This document shows, in pieces, positions 45,501-58,750 of a stretch of 64,000 nt of DNA. This DNA comes from Luscinia megarhynchos (taxonomy: Eukaryota; Chordata; Aves; Passeriformes; Turdidae). Made by a program: the position numbers and the translations under genes. The stretch is taken from positions 14,933,385 to 14,997,384 of the forward strand of contig CM067576.1 in NCBI GenBank assembly GCA_034336665.1. The letters are read 5' to 3'. How positions within the stretch are numbered: the first letter of the stretch is position 1; the number at the start of each line of letters is the position of its first letter. Below the pieces are notes generated by a model. It ran no database searches and was not told the DNA's origin. It worked only from the letters and a program-made list of their open reading frames with translations.

Positions 45501-46600
45501 CATGAGAAAACTACAGCTGACAAGAAGATATGGGAGTCTGTTAATGGCCCAGCTCTTACTAAAATTTGTTTTCATGTACAAATTCCTAGGAAAGTCCACA
45601 CCGGTGATGAAGGATAAGTTGTAGCAACAGCCAGTTGGAAAAATTATGATGAAGATAAAATTTCTTTTTCGTGACTTTTCTATGAAAATAAATACTGAGA
45701 GACCTCTCAAGTTGTGTCTCAGCTGCAGAGAACCTTGGACTTCTTCCTATGAGGAGCATCTGTAGGCTTTGCTGACGCAGGTCCTCAGCAGGCACCTTGT
45801 CCCCTAAATAGGGGATCATGATCTAAACTGCTCTGAGGACTCTGTCCTTACAACAGCAGCTCTGAACACTTGCCATATCTTATTATCTGGGCTTCCATTA
45901 ACCACAGATCAGAACTCTCCTTGAAGGCTGCAATAAAGTCAAAGTTTTGCAGGAAAAATCTGTGTCTCTGAATTTTGTTATCTTTCATAAATCCAAATGG
46001 CAAAATCCACTGCAAAAACCCTTGGTCTTTTCTCAGTCAAAGGTAATTATGATACTGCCTTCCTTGTCCTTCTTTTCTTTTACATGTGTGCCTTTCTGAT
46101 TGAGATGATGTAGCTTGCAGAAGTGTATGATAATCTGAGTTTCTACAATGCTGATACAGATGGCTCTTGTGGTGTTTCTGTATGACAGCCTTCATTGACG
46201 TGGTAATGCTTATCTACTGAAGCTTTGAAAATTATTAATCAAATGTCTCATGGGAATTGACAGCTTGCCTCAATAATGTATTTTTTAAACCAATGGCAGG
46301 TTTAACAGCTAAATTTCAGTCAAAAATTCTTTCTGTGGGAGTATTGTTGAAGGTCTGTCAGTTTCAGCATCCAATGACTACTAAATAATCCCAGTTGTCA
46401 TTGTCTGACAAGCAGATTTTTATCAACAGATAAAAATACTAATTGTACTAACATTTCTGCTGTAGTAAAATATTGTTCTGATTATTTTCTATTATGTCAT
46501 TAAAAAAAAATCCCATAATTGCTTACTTTTTCCTTGTATTATTATAACTATATTGTTACTCTTTTGGTATACCTGAGATAAGAAAAGGAACCCTATGCTT
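33531..46600. other. Intergenic DNA upstream of GABRA6
   Basis: This is AT-rich with no credible coding exon. Notable low-complexity stretches are a T/G-rich run at 33885-33995 and TTA-rich sequence near 35763-35800. A less AT-rich patch at about 36580-36680 and the segment at 33640-33720 could be conserved non-coding elements, but I cannot test conservation. No GABRB2 exon was seen. Confidence 0.6.
42919..42940. repeat. Perfect 10-bp inverted repeat with 2-base spacer
   Basis: TTGCCACATA and TATGTGGCAA flank the bases CT. It is a perfect palindrome in AT-rich intergenic DNA, with no gene next to it. Confidence 0.9.
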
Positions 46601-46790
46601 TCATAAAATCCTAAAATAATTTAAGTTGAAAGGAACTGCTGGAGGTAATCTGTTCTAGTCTCCTGCTCAAAGCTTGGATCTAGCTTTAATGTCAAATCAA
46701 TTTGCTTCTGCTCAAATCTACCTCAGTTTTGAGTGTTTCCAAGGAGAGACTTGCAGAACCTTTTGGCTAGTCTGTTCCAATGTTTGACCA
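46601..46790 (-). mobile_element. Degraded CR1 LINE 3' end fragment
   Basis: Read on the minus strand it contains the older CR1 signature: CTTGGAAACACTCAAAACTG, then a segment resembling TGAGCAGGAGRYTAGA and TACCTCCAGCAGTTCCTTTC. It ends in a decayed TTTTAGGATTTTATGA tail. It is more diverged than the copy near 13.7 kb. Confidence 0.75.
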
Positions 46791-47043
46791 ATATTCCCAT
46801 GAAGTTTTATTTCTATTTATCTATCTGGAATTTCTGTTCTTGCAGTTTGTTCTGTTTTCTTCATCTTTTATATCAGTGCCTTAATACTGTTTACCAGAAA
46901 GCAAAGAAAAATATTCTCCATGTATAACAAACAACATATTTCAAAACGGCAGGAAATGTTTGGTTTGGGTTTTGTCTTTCTGGCCTGCACCAAAACTTCA
47001 TCCTCTCATTAGAGAAACTCTTACTGTGTGTGAAATGGAACTT

Positions 47044-47168
47044 TCCATTTGGTCAGAGCAGAGTGCTGATAACACCAAGGTTGAGGGTTCCATCCCTGTA
47101 TGTATTCACTTGAGAGTTGGACCTGGTGATCCTTCTGGATCCCTTCCAATTCCAGCTGTTCTGTGATT
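47044..47168 (+). mobile_element. tRNA-Ile-derived SINE with CR1-type tail (TguSINE1-like)
   Basis: The head resembles the 3' half of tRNA-Ile(AAT): TTGGTCAGAGCAGAGTGCTG, then ATAACACCAAGGTTGAGGGT and TCCATCCC, covering anticodon arm, T-arm and B box. It is followed by a CR1-like tail (GAGAGTTGGACCTGGTGATC, then CCCTTCCAATTCCAGC and TCTGTGATTC). This head-plus-tail layout is that of the songbird SINE TguSINE1, as I recall it. The A box end is eroded. Confidence 0.85.
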
Positions 47169-50100
47169 CCTCCCACCCTCTCTGGTCTGCCTTGCTCATG
47201 CAGATGCTGCCAGCCTGCAAGAGGTACCTGAAACACAAGTGAGAACACAACAAAATCAGCATTTGACACAGAGAACAGGAGATAGTACCAGTCTGTGTGA
47301 CAGCGTTTAGCAGAGAATGTGAAATTACAGAGGGAAATGAGAAAGGACAGGAGTGGGGCATAATAACGACAGAACAGCAATGAGCCTCCTTTAGGCCACA
47401 GTGCAGTTTCAAAAATATTCCCTACTGAATGTACCCTGAGTAGCTGATGGGAAGAAAGTATTGAAAACAAGAGTAATAAAGGAAAGCACAGGTTTTTCTG
47501 TGTCTCTGACAGATGAAGATCCCTAACAGCACGGTGTCAGTTCTCAGAAGTTGCCCAGCAGCTGCTGCTGCATCCATCTCGTTTGTTTTCCTGTCTCCAT
47601 CTGCTGGAGGCAGTACTGCACGATGGCTGCACTGCTGGGTGGCTGCCCAGCCTTTGAGACTGCCTTAGCACACAGCTAAGTTTTCATGTTATGCAACGTA
47701 TCAAATGTGTGCTAGAGCCACTTAGGATAATCTACATAAGGACCATATTACTTTAATTCAAATTTTTGAAAAAATCCTATTTTCAGCTTCCTTTGCCCTA
47801 TAATATATAGGCACAATCTTAGAGTAACATTCAAAATTATATCTATTGATTTTAACAGTTGGTGCATCACTCACTTTTATTAATTGATTTTGCTTCATAG
47901 CATCAATTGTATTAGTACTAGTGTTCACCTACTAAATATTTAATTAAAATGTATTGCAGTAGGGGATATTTAAAGTTTTAGCATTTCGGTTGTGACTACA
48001 GCAGCAAATATTGTGGAATAATTTTCCATTATTACCATTTTTCACTCATCACTTCCCTAAATTAGAGGCATTAGTGCTTCAAAATTGTCCTAATAAAATG
48101 TTTATTATTTTCCATACACTTCTCAAAGTTACTTTGCCTTTTTTGTCCACTATATATTTCATTTGCAAAGTTTGATTGTGTTCTTTTGGTTTATTTTCCA
48201 CAATTTGCTGAATTTCTATTTTGTAGGTAGAGAAGAAAGTGGGTTTTTCATCTTTAGCTCGTTGGTTGAGATTTGCATGATTATTGGTGATCAGCTGTTC
48301 TAGAGGCACTAGAAATTCCTGGCAGAAAAGCTGCTGGTCTTGAAGTTTGCATTTTTGTAGTACACCAGAATCCCAGTTTGACTGAGTGAAGAATATCTTT
48401 GTGCCCAGCCTTTACTCTCTGCCATGTTTTACAAAAATATTTTATCTAAGAAAAAACTCTGTACACAGCTGCATGTGAATCCAGCCAGCCATCTACTCAG
48501 CTCTTGCTTCAACTTCCCAGCTTATTTTTACTTTTATCTGAACATGCTTATGTAACTTTTGCTCATTGGGAGGACCGACCCTGACTTTTTTTTAATATTA
48601 GCAGTCTGAAAATTTTGTTACTTATTTCAAGATGAAGGCTGCTATTTATGTACTCTCTTCTATCTGAACTATGCTGAACTATGATCACAATCAAATTTTG
48701 ATGTGCATATATTATATCAGGATTTGTTCATCTTGACCCAAAGTCAGTAACAATGGTATAAAGATGCTTAAGATATGAAGAAAATCACATTGGTCTTTCA
48801 TTGTGCTGAGTTTTTCAGTTTATTTTAGCAATCAACTAAGTTGAATATTATATAAACAACTGAAATGCAGATTGTCTTAATTTAAATGCGTATGCTACAG
48901 GCAGGTGTAATAATTTTCTCCTACTTTGCAAAACCTGCCCTATCTGAATCTGAATCTTTGCTTAATTCCTAAAATATTGTCATCTCATGCAGCAAGAGAA
49001 ATCTCAATTTTGTGATTACCTTGCTGGCATCGTTTTAATACAAAAAAAAAAAAAATGTTTTTAGTAAGTTTTTCCTCATATTTTGTCTTCTACTAGATCT
49101 TGTCAATTTTCCATTATTACCATTTTTCCCAATGAGTCTTTCATTTTTTTCCAGAATCGTAGCACAAATAAATCATCCCATTTAATGAAACATTAAAGAT
49201 TAAGCTTAAGCACAGTTCAATAAAATCATTAGTTGACCTACACTAGAGATACATGATAATGATTTAACTTACTGTGGAGTCCTTTTAGGAACTACCTTGT
49301 CTTTTTCCGTGTAGAATTGGGGTGGGGGGTTTAATGTATTTTTGTTTTCCTCTAATATTTTCAGTTAATTGGATGATTATTAGCCTATACAATATCTAAA
49401 TTTCCTGAATAATGCCAGAGATAACTGAGGAAGAAAATCAGATCTTTTGGAATGGTTCCTGATGGTGCATAAGACTATGATTAAAACCAAAAAGAAATTT
49501 GCAGGTGGACTAAAAGAAATGTGTTTGGCCTTTTTGGAATGTTTTTAATGTCTGATGTGTACAATTACATCTGCAACATGTACTTCATTCCCTATAAGGA
49601 CAGGTATTTCATTCAGCATTCTCACAGGTGTTAGGTTCAATATCATTGAACATACCTGTGTGTATTCAAGTTAATTGATTTTTCTCAGCTTCAATACCTC
49701 AAGCTTTTTGTCTTTTTTAGCTCTTGCAAGTGATAAATTTGTCAGTTTTGTCAGAAAATACAGTTTAGATACTGAAAATTCATTCTTGAGGTAAATGAGG
49801 GAGATTTTAAAATTCTAAAACTGTGTTAGTGGGGCAGAAGGAGACCTGATAATTCAGAATAACTTTTCCTTATTTAAAGAAGACCTTGATTATGTGAGAA
49901 GAGTTAGAATTCAGGAGCCTTTGCAACATAAGCAAATTCTCCTTACAAATCTTTCTCCCCTCATTTCTAAAACAATGACTATCCCAGTATGAGGGAACTC
50001 ACTAGGGTAAGTGAGCAAGCATTGGATATTGGTGTTGGTTTTATTTTGGAACTCAATAACATAATCACCAGAATTAACAAAATTGTCTTCTGCTTTGAAA

Positions 50101-51545
50101 TGTCCAAACTGAAAGCCAAAACATAATTCAAGGGAAAACTACCCCTACAGTAATTAAATTGGAATTCTTAACCTTACCATCTTTTGCTCAAGATTTCAGT
50201 TTTATTCTCCTGATAATTTCAAAGCCTCTAAATTTGTTGCTTAGTATAAATAAGATAAGGCTTCCCCTACTGGTCTGGTTTTTTACTTTTTGTAATGCAA
50301 GTAGGTTAAACTACAGGTGTAGGGTTCATACACAGTTTTCCTGCCATTTTATTTATGACCTTGAATGTTAAAAAATAAAATAAAAAAATCCAGCATTCCA
50401 GAACACTTGTACTACAATTCAAATTCTTGTACCAATCAATTGGACAGTTGATGCATTGCCATCCTTCCCTGCTGCAGTCTGTGGTAGCTCAAAAGTGTCC
50501 AGTTCCAAGAGTCATTCTGTGGCATGACCAGAATGGAGCAGTCTGTAAGATGCTCAAAGTGCCATGTGACTAATGAAGCTCTTTAATGCACTCAAGATGA
50601 GCATTATGCAAAGATTTACTAAATTGTAGCTGCAATTATATCATCACAAGATAATTTGAGATAAATAACCACTAGATAGGATAATGGACTGTGAATATGT
50701 GGTGACTTTTCCAGTACTCTGGAGCACAAGATGTTGGTTTACCTTACTTTATTTAAAACATTCTCATTACTCCAATTTTTAAAGCACATGTCCTTTTCCT
50801 GGTCATGGAAAAGTTTGACAGCAGAGGATCACCAATAACAACAAAACTTCATCACATTTGGGTTTGTAAGGTCTAGTAAAATCACCACTCCTTGGCAGTG
50901 GGCAAAACCTGCAAACATGTCTTTAGAACTGTAGAGTTATTCTTTTGTCAGATGATTGGCAGCAACTTACTTGGAAGGAGAAAATTTATTCATGGTTTCC
51001 AGAAGTATCTATTGAGAAAGACAAGTGGAATAAGTAAGGCTTTTCCAGTGAATGTGTAGGACCAGACTCTAACTTTGAATAGTTAATACTTTGCTCTTGG
51101 TTTTCAGAGAGCATTAGAAACTGCTTCTCTCCCTTTATTCAAGTGGGAATAAGAAAACCCTTGGAAGGGAAAGTCATACATGATAACTAGAGTATTTGAA
51201 GGGTATGTATTTTAATAATCATCTTTTATAAAACCAAAACATCTTTTTAAAAGAATTTTTTAAGAAGTCACTTAAGAATCCACTGTACTGAATTCTCAAC
51301 AGTTTTTGCTGCCTTTCACTTTTCAACTTCAACTCCTGATAACAAATGTGATCTTTTTTATCAAGACTTGGACAGGTGACTAAAAATTAGTAGGCTTGTT
51401 ATTCACAGCTCATGTCTTTCCCCTATCTTTCAAGTCCTTCTGGGTCACACTTGATTATTTTCTTTACACCATTTGAGTATGAAGTGACCTTCATGACATT
51501 TGACTCTGAGTAACCATGTACAGGTGGATGCTGTTTAGCTGGTTT
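47169..51545. other. Intergenic DNA
   Basis: No gene or clear repeat was recognised. The 47500-47650 patch is GC-richer, with CAGCAGCTGCTGCTGC-like sequence, of unknown nature. Confidence 0.55.
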
Positions 51546-52380
51546 TGTCCTGGTTCTGAGGATTTCCATGGCTGGAGGTAAAAATCCCATATAATTTGTC
51601 TCAGCTCAGTCACGGAGCACAGGGTAGAAGATACAGCTGGAAAATACTTTCTTCTGTTATATTAAACCTGTCTGATAGGAGCACATGGTCTGACTTTTTT
51701 CCTATTTTAAGTGTCACTTTATGATCTAGTCTTTGTGTTGCAATACAAGATGTGACCAAAGGTGTGTATTCTGTCACCATCTGTTGAAACCAGGTGGGGC
51801 AGTGTTCTTCATCTTTTAGATGACTCATCCTTCTTCCAGGGAGATATCTCCTGTTAATGGCCATTGAGTCCCAGTGCATGACTGATAAAATTACATCATC
51901 CCACTGGGAGATGCTCCAGCCAGGGGTGGGAGCCAAACATTTACCACCTAGATAGAATCTGAGATTTGGGACATCAGAGCAGCATTTTTTCCACTGGATT
52001 CCAGAGGAAAACCAGATCCTTCCACATCATCCCTGAACCTTCAGAGGAAAACTGCACCTTCTACAGGAGCACTGCTCCAGCTGAACCACATCTGCCACTG
52101 CAGGAGGATGCAGACACCATTTAATGGCACTGCTACCAACACCCTGACTGACTGACGGGTGTCAGCTTGGATTCTGACTCTGGCAGTGTTTTGTTGTTTT
52201 GTATTACTTACTTTTATTTTAATTTTCCTAGTAAAGCACTGTTATTTCTATTCCCATATCTTTGCGTGAGAACCCCCTAATTTCAAAATTATAATAATTC
52301 AGAGGGAAGGGGTTTGCGTCTGCCATTTGAAGGGAGGCTCCTGCCTTCCTTAGCAGACACCTGTCTTTCAAACCAAGACA
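51546..52380 (-). mobile_element. Solo LTR of an avian endogenous retrovirus
   Basis: Read on the minus strand the element starts TGTCTTGGTTTGAAAGACAG at 52380 and ends AACCAGGACA at 51546, giving terminal TG...CA and a matching short terminal inverted repeat. Flanking 5-base sequences are ggttt (left) and gattt (right), a near-perfect target-site duplication. No internal gag, pol or env sequence adjoins it, so it is a recombined solo LTR of 835 bases. Short open frames inside it are chance. Confidence 0.85.
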
Positions 52381-55300
52381 GATTTGAAGGAGACTTTGCA
52401 GTGGGAAATGAAGAGGGGAGGGATGGGCATCTGGCCCCCATAGCAGGAGGGAGGCAGGGATTCTCCTCACGTGTCCCACCTTCTCCCAGAGTCTGATGAC
52501 AAAGATGCCTTGGTATGAATTCTTCTCTCTACTAACCCAGGTCCAATGATAATAAAATAACTTTTCTGTTGGTTTGTACATTGAATCTGAATCAAGAAAT
52601 CCAGAAGTAAATTGCTCTCTCAGATATGTGTTTATGATACTGTCATCTCTTCCTTTCTTCTTTTTTTTTTCTCCCCCCTGGGGACATAATTTGGTATAAC
52701 ATGACCCCCAAAAAAGTGATGATAAAATAAGTATATTACCAAATCATTGGAAAGACATTTTATTTTGAAAGCAATGAAACTAAATGAAGACTTTATTTTG
52801 TACAATGAAGGCTATGTAGAAACATTTGTGAGTATCCTGGTTTTGAATTTGAGAGACTTCAATGGAATATGACTTCCGGGTTGCAAGACACTCTGCCTTT
52901 TAGTTATTTCAAATAATATTTCCATATAACCCATTGCTTCTTAACATCTCGAAGTTGGTGTGATTGCTAAGAAAAAAGAAAATATCTTTAACAGCTAAGC
53001 ACGTTCTCCAGCAATGCTGAAGATGAAGAGAAACGTTTACTAAAGAAAGATCTATTTAGGTGCTTTGATGATACAGTCAGATGTTTAGCAAGAATTATTT
53101 AAAGGCAATTTAGCCAGCAGTATCTACTTCCCACTGAATTTCACTTAGTCACTTCTATAAATCCCATATGTATCTTCTACATCTTTAGGCACTTTAAATA
53201 TCTGACCCAAAGACAGTTGAAAATCTGTTAAAGCTACAGGCAGACTTCTGTTTTCTGCTACTGGAAGAAAATCACATTTTTAAGGTTAGTCCTCAAACTA
53301 ACAAGAATTCAAATCTTGGAGATGGTTGTTCGGGGGAATATTAAAATTATTTGTGACATTTAGTCAGTATGGCCTAGTAGCAACATCTGTGCATATTACT
53401 TTTCACTAACACAATTAATTTTGTAAGAAATATAACCACAACTGCAGTACCTTGACCAGCTTTCCTTTTTCTCATTTCTTTTTTCTTTCAGAAATTGGAC
53501 TATTAAATGTTGCTGGCTGAATACCAATTCTAATATTTTCTAAAATTAAATAATCATAAATTTAAGTATAGCTATTTCCTTGTAGGAACAGAATCTGCTA
53601 AGTAACAAACTCCTACAGAATGGGAGACATAAATTTGTGTTTGGTGTTTGCTTTTTCTTTTAAAAAAATATTAAGCTTTTCTACTTTTAAGCTTACATGG
53701 TAGTAGGGACTAGGGATGAGTAAAGCCCTGATTGCAATGTTTTTATTCTAAAACAAGTATCCAAAGAATTTTATGGATTTATTTAGCAGATTACTCATAT
53801 AGCCAACACAATGGGAAGAGCATCTTCATATATAGTTGTCTGTTATGGCATGCCACAACACAGAAGGGGAAAGTGGACAGTGTTTTTCTTTCTAGTCTCA
53901 ATTGATGTTAACATTTTTTTTCTTAATATTATTCAATTGAATGCATGGAACAGGGTTCCAAATGCATCATATAATGCTAAATCTGTGTGCACTATATGCC
54001 TGGCTTCATAATAAATACAAATTTTCCCTCTTAAAAAATGTAGATAAGATTAGTGGGGGTGCTGGTATGGTCTCAGGACAATACTGCTTATTCATTTTTT
54101 AAACACCTGTTCTTATAATTAATTAATTAATTAATATAAACCCCAGAAACTTAGAGCCTCAATATAAATACTTTAATTTTGAGCTTTCAGGCTAGGGAGT
54201 TTTCCTTAATATCAATCATTAAGGGTCTTTAAAGGTATAATTTCATATAAAACAGAGAACATTATCCATGGCTGGTTGGTACCTGCATTTCAGGAAGAAA
54301 ATCCTGTTTGCAAGGCTATTAATGAAAAGGTAGCACATAAATTTCACAGCAGGTGACTATGCCTGGTATTTACTTGGATGCTTCCCAGTAGGTTTTGGGA
54401 TAATCTATTCAGGAAATGAGAGAAATAAGAGGTAACTCCAGTGATGTAGGCAAATTAACTGAAAGGTGTGAAGGGTGAACACATAAAGCAACAGTACTTA
54501 GTAGTTTTTAAGTTTGCCAATAGCATTTCTCCTGCATACACATGTATAAAACAGAAGGTGGTTAAATAGTCATGGCTTGCAAAATATTTTTCTAGAAGAA
54601 ATAATAATGTATTGTTCATTTGCAGATAAATATAGAGTTGTAAATATTTTAGCAATTACAAACAATTTGTGGAGGGGGAGTCTACTGAGAGAAATAGCTT
54701 ATGGATGATATGCAGTGATAGTAAGTGACCTTATTAATTCTTAGCTGCTCTTGGATGCTTAGGCCCCAAAGGAGGTTCCTGTTTTATTTGTGCTGCTTCT
54801 TTCTCTACTGTATTTTTAAACATTAATTGATAGACCATTTGCAAATGATTCTGTGGCACTGTGAAACATTCTGCAGATCATTATTAATAAATTTGACATC
54901 CAACTCTACAATAAATTTTATCTAACCCAGATCTTACAGCTTATTATTAGCTAATTATTAGAAAACTCTGGATAAAAGTGAACTAGCTGTAACTTATTGA
55001 GACTAAAGTAGGCATTGCTCTCCCCTGTATGCCCTGACAGGGATGAATTTAAATAATAACGTAAATGAAAAATGGTTATTTTAAAAAAGGGTGAAATACA
55101 GCAAGTTGGACAATCTTTGATAGGGCAGGGTGCATCACATTGCAGGTTTAAAGTCTTCATACACTGAAATGCTCTGGTGTCTGGTGTGCAGGGTTCCTGG
55201 GCTCCTTCTGACATGCAGGATAAAAGCAGAAGCACTGTAGTGGTTTTAAGGGCAAGAGACTTGTCCTATCTCTGAAATCTACAGTGCAACTATACAATGT

Positions 55301-58300
55301 CCTTAAATGTATAAGAATAAGCTGGGGATGATTTGGCCAGACATAAGGAGCTCTAGACTGGTCTCCCAGATATCACCAGTGATCATGGCAAGTGTCCATC
55401 TGCTAATTTTAATTATTAATTACTTTAAAGGACTGTCTGAAACAGTTTTATTTTGGTAGTCTATCAAGCATGATGAATAAAACTCAGCATTGAAAGAAAC
55501 CGATTACAATAACAATATTTCTAAGAGAGTTATATTCTGTGGTCATAGTACAAAGCAAAGTATTTCTAATGTATTTATTTTTCAGAGCTGAAAAAGAATT
55601 TGACTTACCCTGCATCAGAATGTATATATAAGAACTGACATTTTCATAAGGCTGTTGCTGGTTTCATGGAAGAAATACACTTCATTCTAGCTAATATAAT
55701 CTATTTTTGTAATTGACATTTGGGTCAATCTGTTCTCATACCAATTTTTAATAAACACATTCTTTCTCCCACCCAATGCAGTCAGAATAGATGGGGAATG
55801 TGAAGCAAATGGGCAAGCTAGGAGCATTGCATCTTTATATTTCCAAGAAATGTTGTTATTGTTTACTACTACATAGTGTGAGAACGATAAAAATAAATCT
55901 TACTTTTTATTTTATTCCATGAAGTTTTTAGGCTACTGTTTAAAAATTCTATTTTCAGAGCTGAAGAATAAAAGCTGATATTTCTGCCAACAGATGGCAA
56001 AGTATGTTGTTATCCTGTCTGCATGTGCAAACAAAGATTATTGCAGTCTCATTTCCTACACCTTGCTTTCAAACTTTGACCTTCCTTTTATTTACAAAGC
56101 TGTTTATTAAACAACATAGGCATTTCACTGTACCTCTCTTTTCACAAAGATTGTAGAATATAAATGAATTAGGGCTATGTTCTAAAACCATTTTATCTTA
56201 CAGCAAGATTTAATAGAAAGTACATATAATTAAAATTAAGACTTGATTGCCAACTTTGGATCTACATTAATGTTTATATATTTGGTTATCTTAGAGAGAG
56301 CTAGTGTTAAATTTTTCAGTAATTGTAAAGTACTCGTGCATTTAAAATTATTTAGCAATTATTGCACAGTTTTAAAATGTAACAGACTAAACAGTTTGGC
56401 AGAAATTACTCAAGTAATTTGAGTAACTAATACATTTCAAGCTATTCAGACCAATCTGTGAGCTTGAAGAGTCAGTTCTCAAACATCATCAAACAGCTTG
56501 TATCATTCTGTACTTTATAAAATAGAAGACAATTGAGTACCTTGGTGAATGATTTGCCTTCATGATAATCAGAGAGTAGAGAGAAATAGTTCCAATGACT
56601 GAGGTCTGTTGTATGTGTTTGTGTGTGGATTGGTTTGGGTTTTCTGCTTTGGTTTTTTGTTTGTTTTGGATGTGGGGTTTGTTGGTTTGCTTTTTGGGGC
56701 TTTCTTGGATAAGGCAAAGCATCTTTTTCCTGATGCAGAAGAATTTTTTTCTGGAGATCAAAGGTTTGGGATTTGAAGAATTCACAAGAAAAATCAAACC
56801 TCAGGATTGTATTAGATTCTGGGGAAAGTGATGTCTATCCACTATGTGGCTTTGCACTGAGAAATGTGACTGACAATCTCTGATCAGGAAAGCTTCAGAA
56901 TTAGAGAAGCTGTGCCAAGGTTCTTCTCAGGAAAAATTCATGTACCAGAGGCAATTATCAGGTGTATATTATTTATTCATAATAATAGCTATTGAAAAAC
57001 TCCCAGTGCTCAATTCTACTTTCTACCCATGTGTTGCTAAATTCCAATTTTAAGCCTTTAACAGAATTTGGCTCCAAGATTCATTTTGCCCAGATCATGA
57101 TTTTTTGGGAGATATTTTAATTAAAAGAATCTAGGGCCTAAAACTCTGGTGTGAGCATGGAAAAACCAAACAAAGATCCCAACATTTCCCCCTCTGCATA
57201 TTCTGCTTTGATTGACAGGATGGGGTGAGAAAGGAGAGGTGGGGGAAGAGCTTTTCTAATGAGTAATTTGATGACTCCTTTATATGGAAGTACTACTGAT
57301 CTTTTTTAGTCTGGAGGGGTTTTCTTGGGGGCTAAGAACTAAAAGTTCTAGCATAAATCTATGTAAAGAGCAGTGTGTCATCTGTCTCATGATGACAGCA
57401 GTTCATAAGGAAATATCAATTAAGCAAAGTATTTACAGGAACGAAACAGAGGTGTCCTAATTGTAATTAATGAGCTGCAGCTCTCATTTTCTGTGGCTGA
57501 CCAGGGAAGGGAGGGGTCCATACTGTAGCTGATGAAAAGCAGGGCTTCAAGAAATCTCTGTAATCTTCCTGAATCACTGCAGACAGAATTTTGTCATCAC
57601 TGTCTTTTAATTCTGCTTTGGCCTTTTTGCTGCTGGTTTTGTCAATACTAATTTAGGGGATTTTTAGCATTATATAATATACAATCCAAAGTATTGAAAA
57701 AAAAGTGGCAATGTAGCAGTGTTTTTGTGCATTTTTGCACTGCATGCAGCCCATGTCGGTGTCTCTGCTGGTTACCTTGGAAACTGTCATGGGGAGAAAT
57801 GTGATTGGCTGCATCCTCCAATTGATTATTAAAGTCGTGGGTAGTTTCAAGTGCCAGACATCACATAGGTTGCACACGTAAGTAGCACTAAATGATTCAC
57901 AATTTAAGATTCTTTTATTTTGAAGTAAACCACATGAAGCAGTACATCTGCAATGCCTTGGAAGTTTGACTAGAATGAGTAATGGATTGCAAATTTCCTC
58001 TTGGTAGAAACTACAGTGTTTTGGGGGATGTGCCTTGGTTTTTGTTTTTCTTCTTGGTTGTTTCTACTGTGGGACATGCACAGAATATATGAGAGGAAGG
58101 AGCAAAAACACCTCCCACCCTCCCCCACCCCAACAAACCCAGAACCCCATACTGGAACACTAAATAGTTTCTTAGATACGTTACAAAATACAATTTTTTA
58201 TTATACATTGTCAGAGAAATAGAAATTCTCATCCCCTGAGCTGCTTATATGCTTCCATTTTATTATGTCTTAAGAACTCATATCAGAATTGTCTAATTGC

Positions 58301-58750
58301 CTGTCCTGCTGCCATTGATGAGTTGATGAACAGTGATAGCCTGCAGAGTTATGCATTCAATATCTTGATTTGTTTTAAGTATATTTTTTTCAACAATGTA
58401 GTAATACGTCTTTTCAACCAAAAATCTCTTGGGGACTAAGGCCTGCTTATGTCAAATTTTATCAGTTACTTTTGAAAAAAGCAACTTGTATAGCATAAAG
58501 CATTCATTGTCTTGAGAATATCTTTAGAAAGTCATGATTGATAATGACTATGCTTTGGTGTTACCTCCAGTATCTGATCTTACTTGACCATCACTGCCTA
58601 CAGAAATACCTGGTTTTAGCAAAGAGCTGAAATTATATTGCAAAGAGTTAATGGCCCAAATTACTCTTGGATGCTTCTATGATTGTATTAGGAGTAAAGA
58701 ACTGGGTTTAAAGTAAAACTGCTGTACCATTTAGAGATAGTGTAGTATTT
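52381..58750. other. Intergenic DNA between two LTR elements
   Basis: AT-rich with no coding exon recognised. It includes a short TTAA-type run near 54117-54135 and the palindrome GAGCTGCAGCTC near 57472. No internal retroviral sequence links the flanking LTRs, which are in opposite orientation and clearly separate insertions. Confidence 0.55.

Noticed and set aside
47044..47110. A functional tRNA-Ile gene
   Set aside because: The 5' half and acceptor stem are eroded and the sequence continues directly into a CR1-type tail, as in a SINE.
47021..47470. 149-codon and 119-codon minus-strand frames
   Set aside because: Their 3' parts run antisense through the SINE, and the rest resembles no protein.
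51610..51936. 108-codon minus-strand frame
   Set aside because: It lies wholly inside the solo LTR, which does not encode protein.
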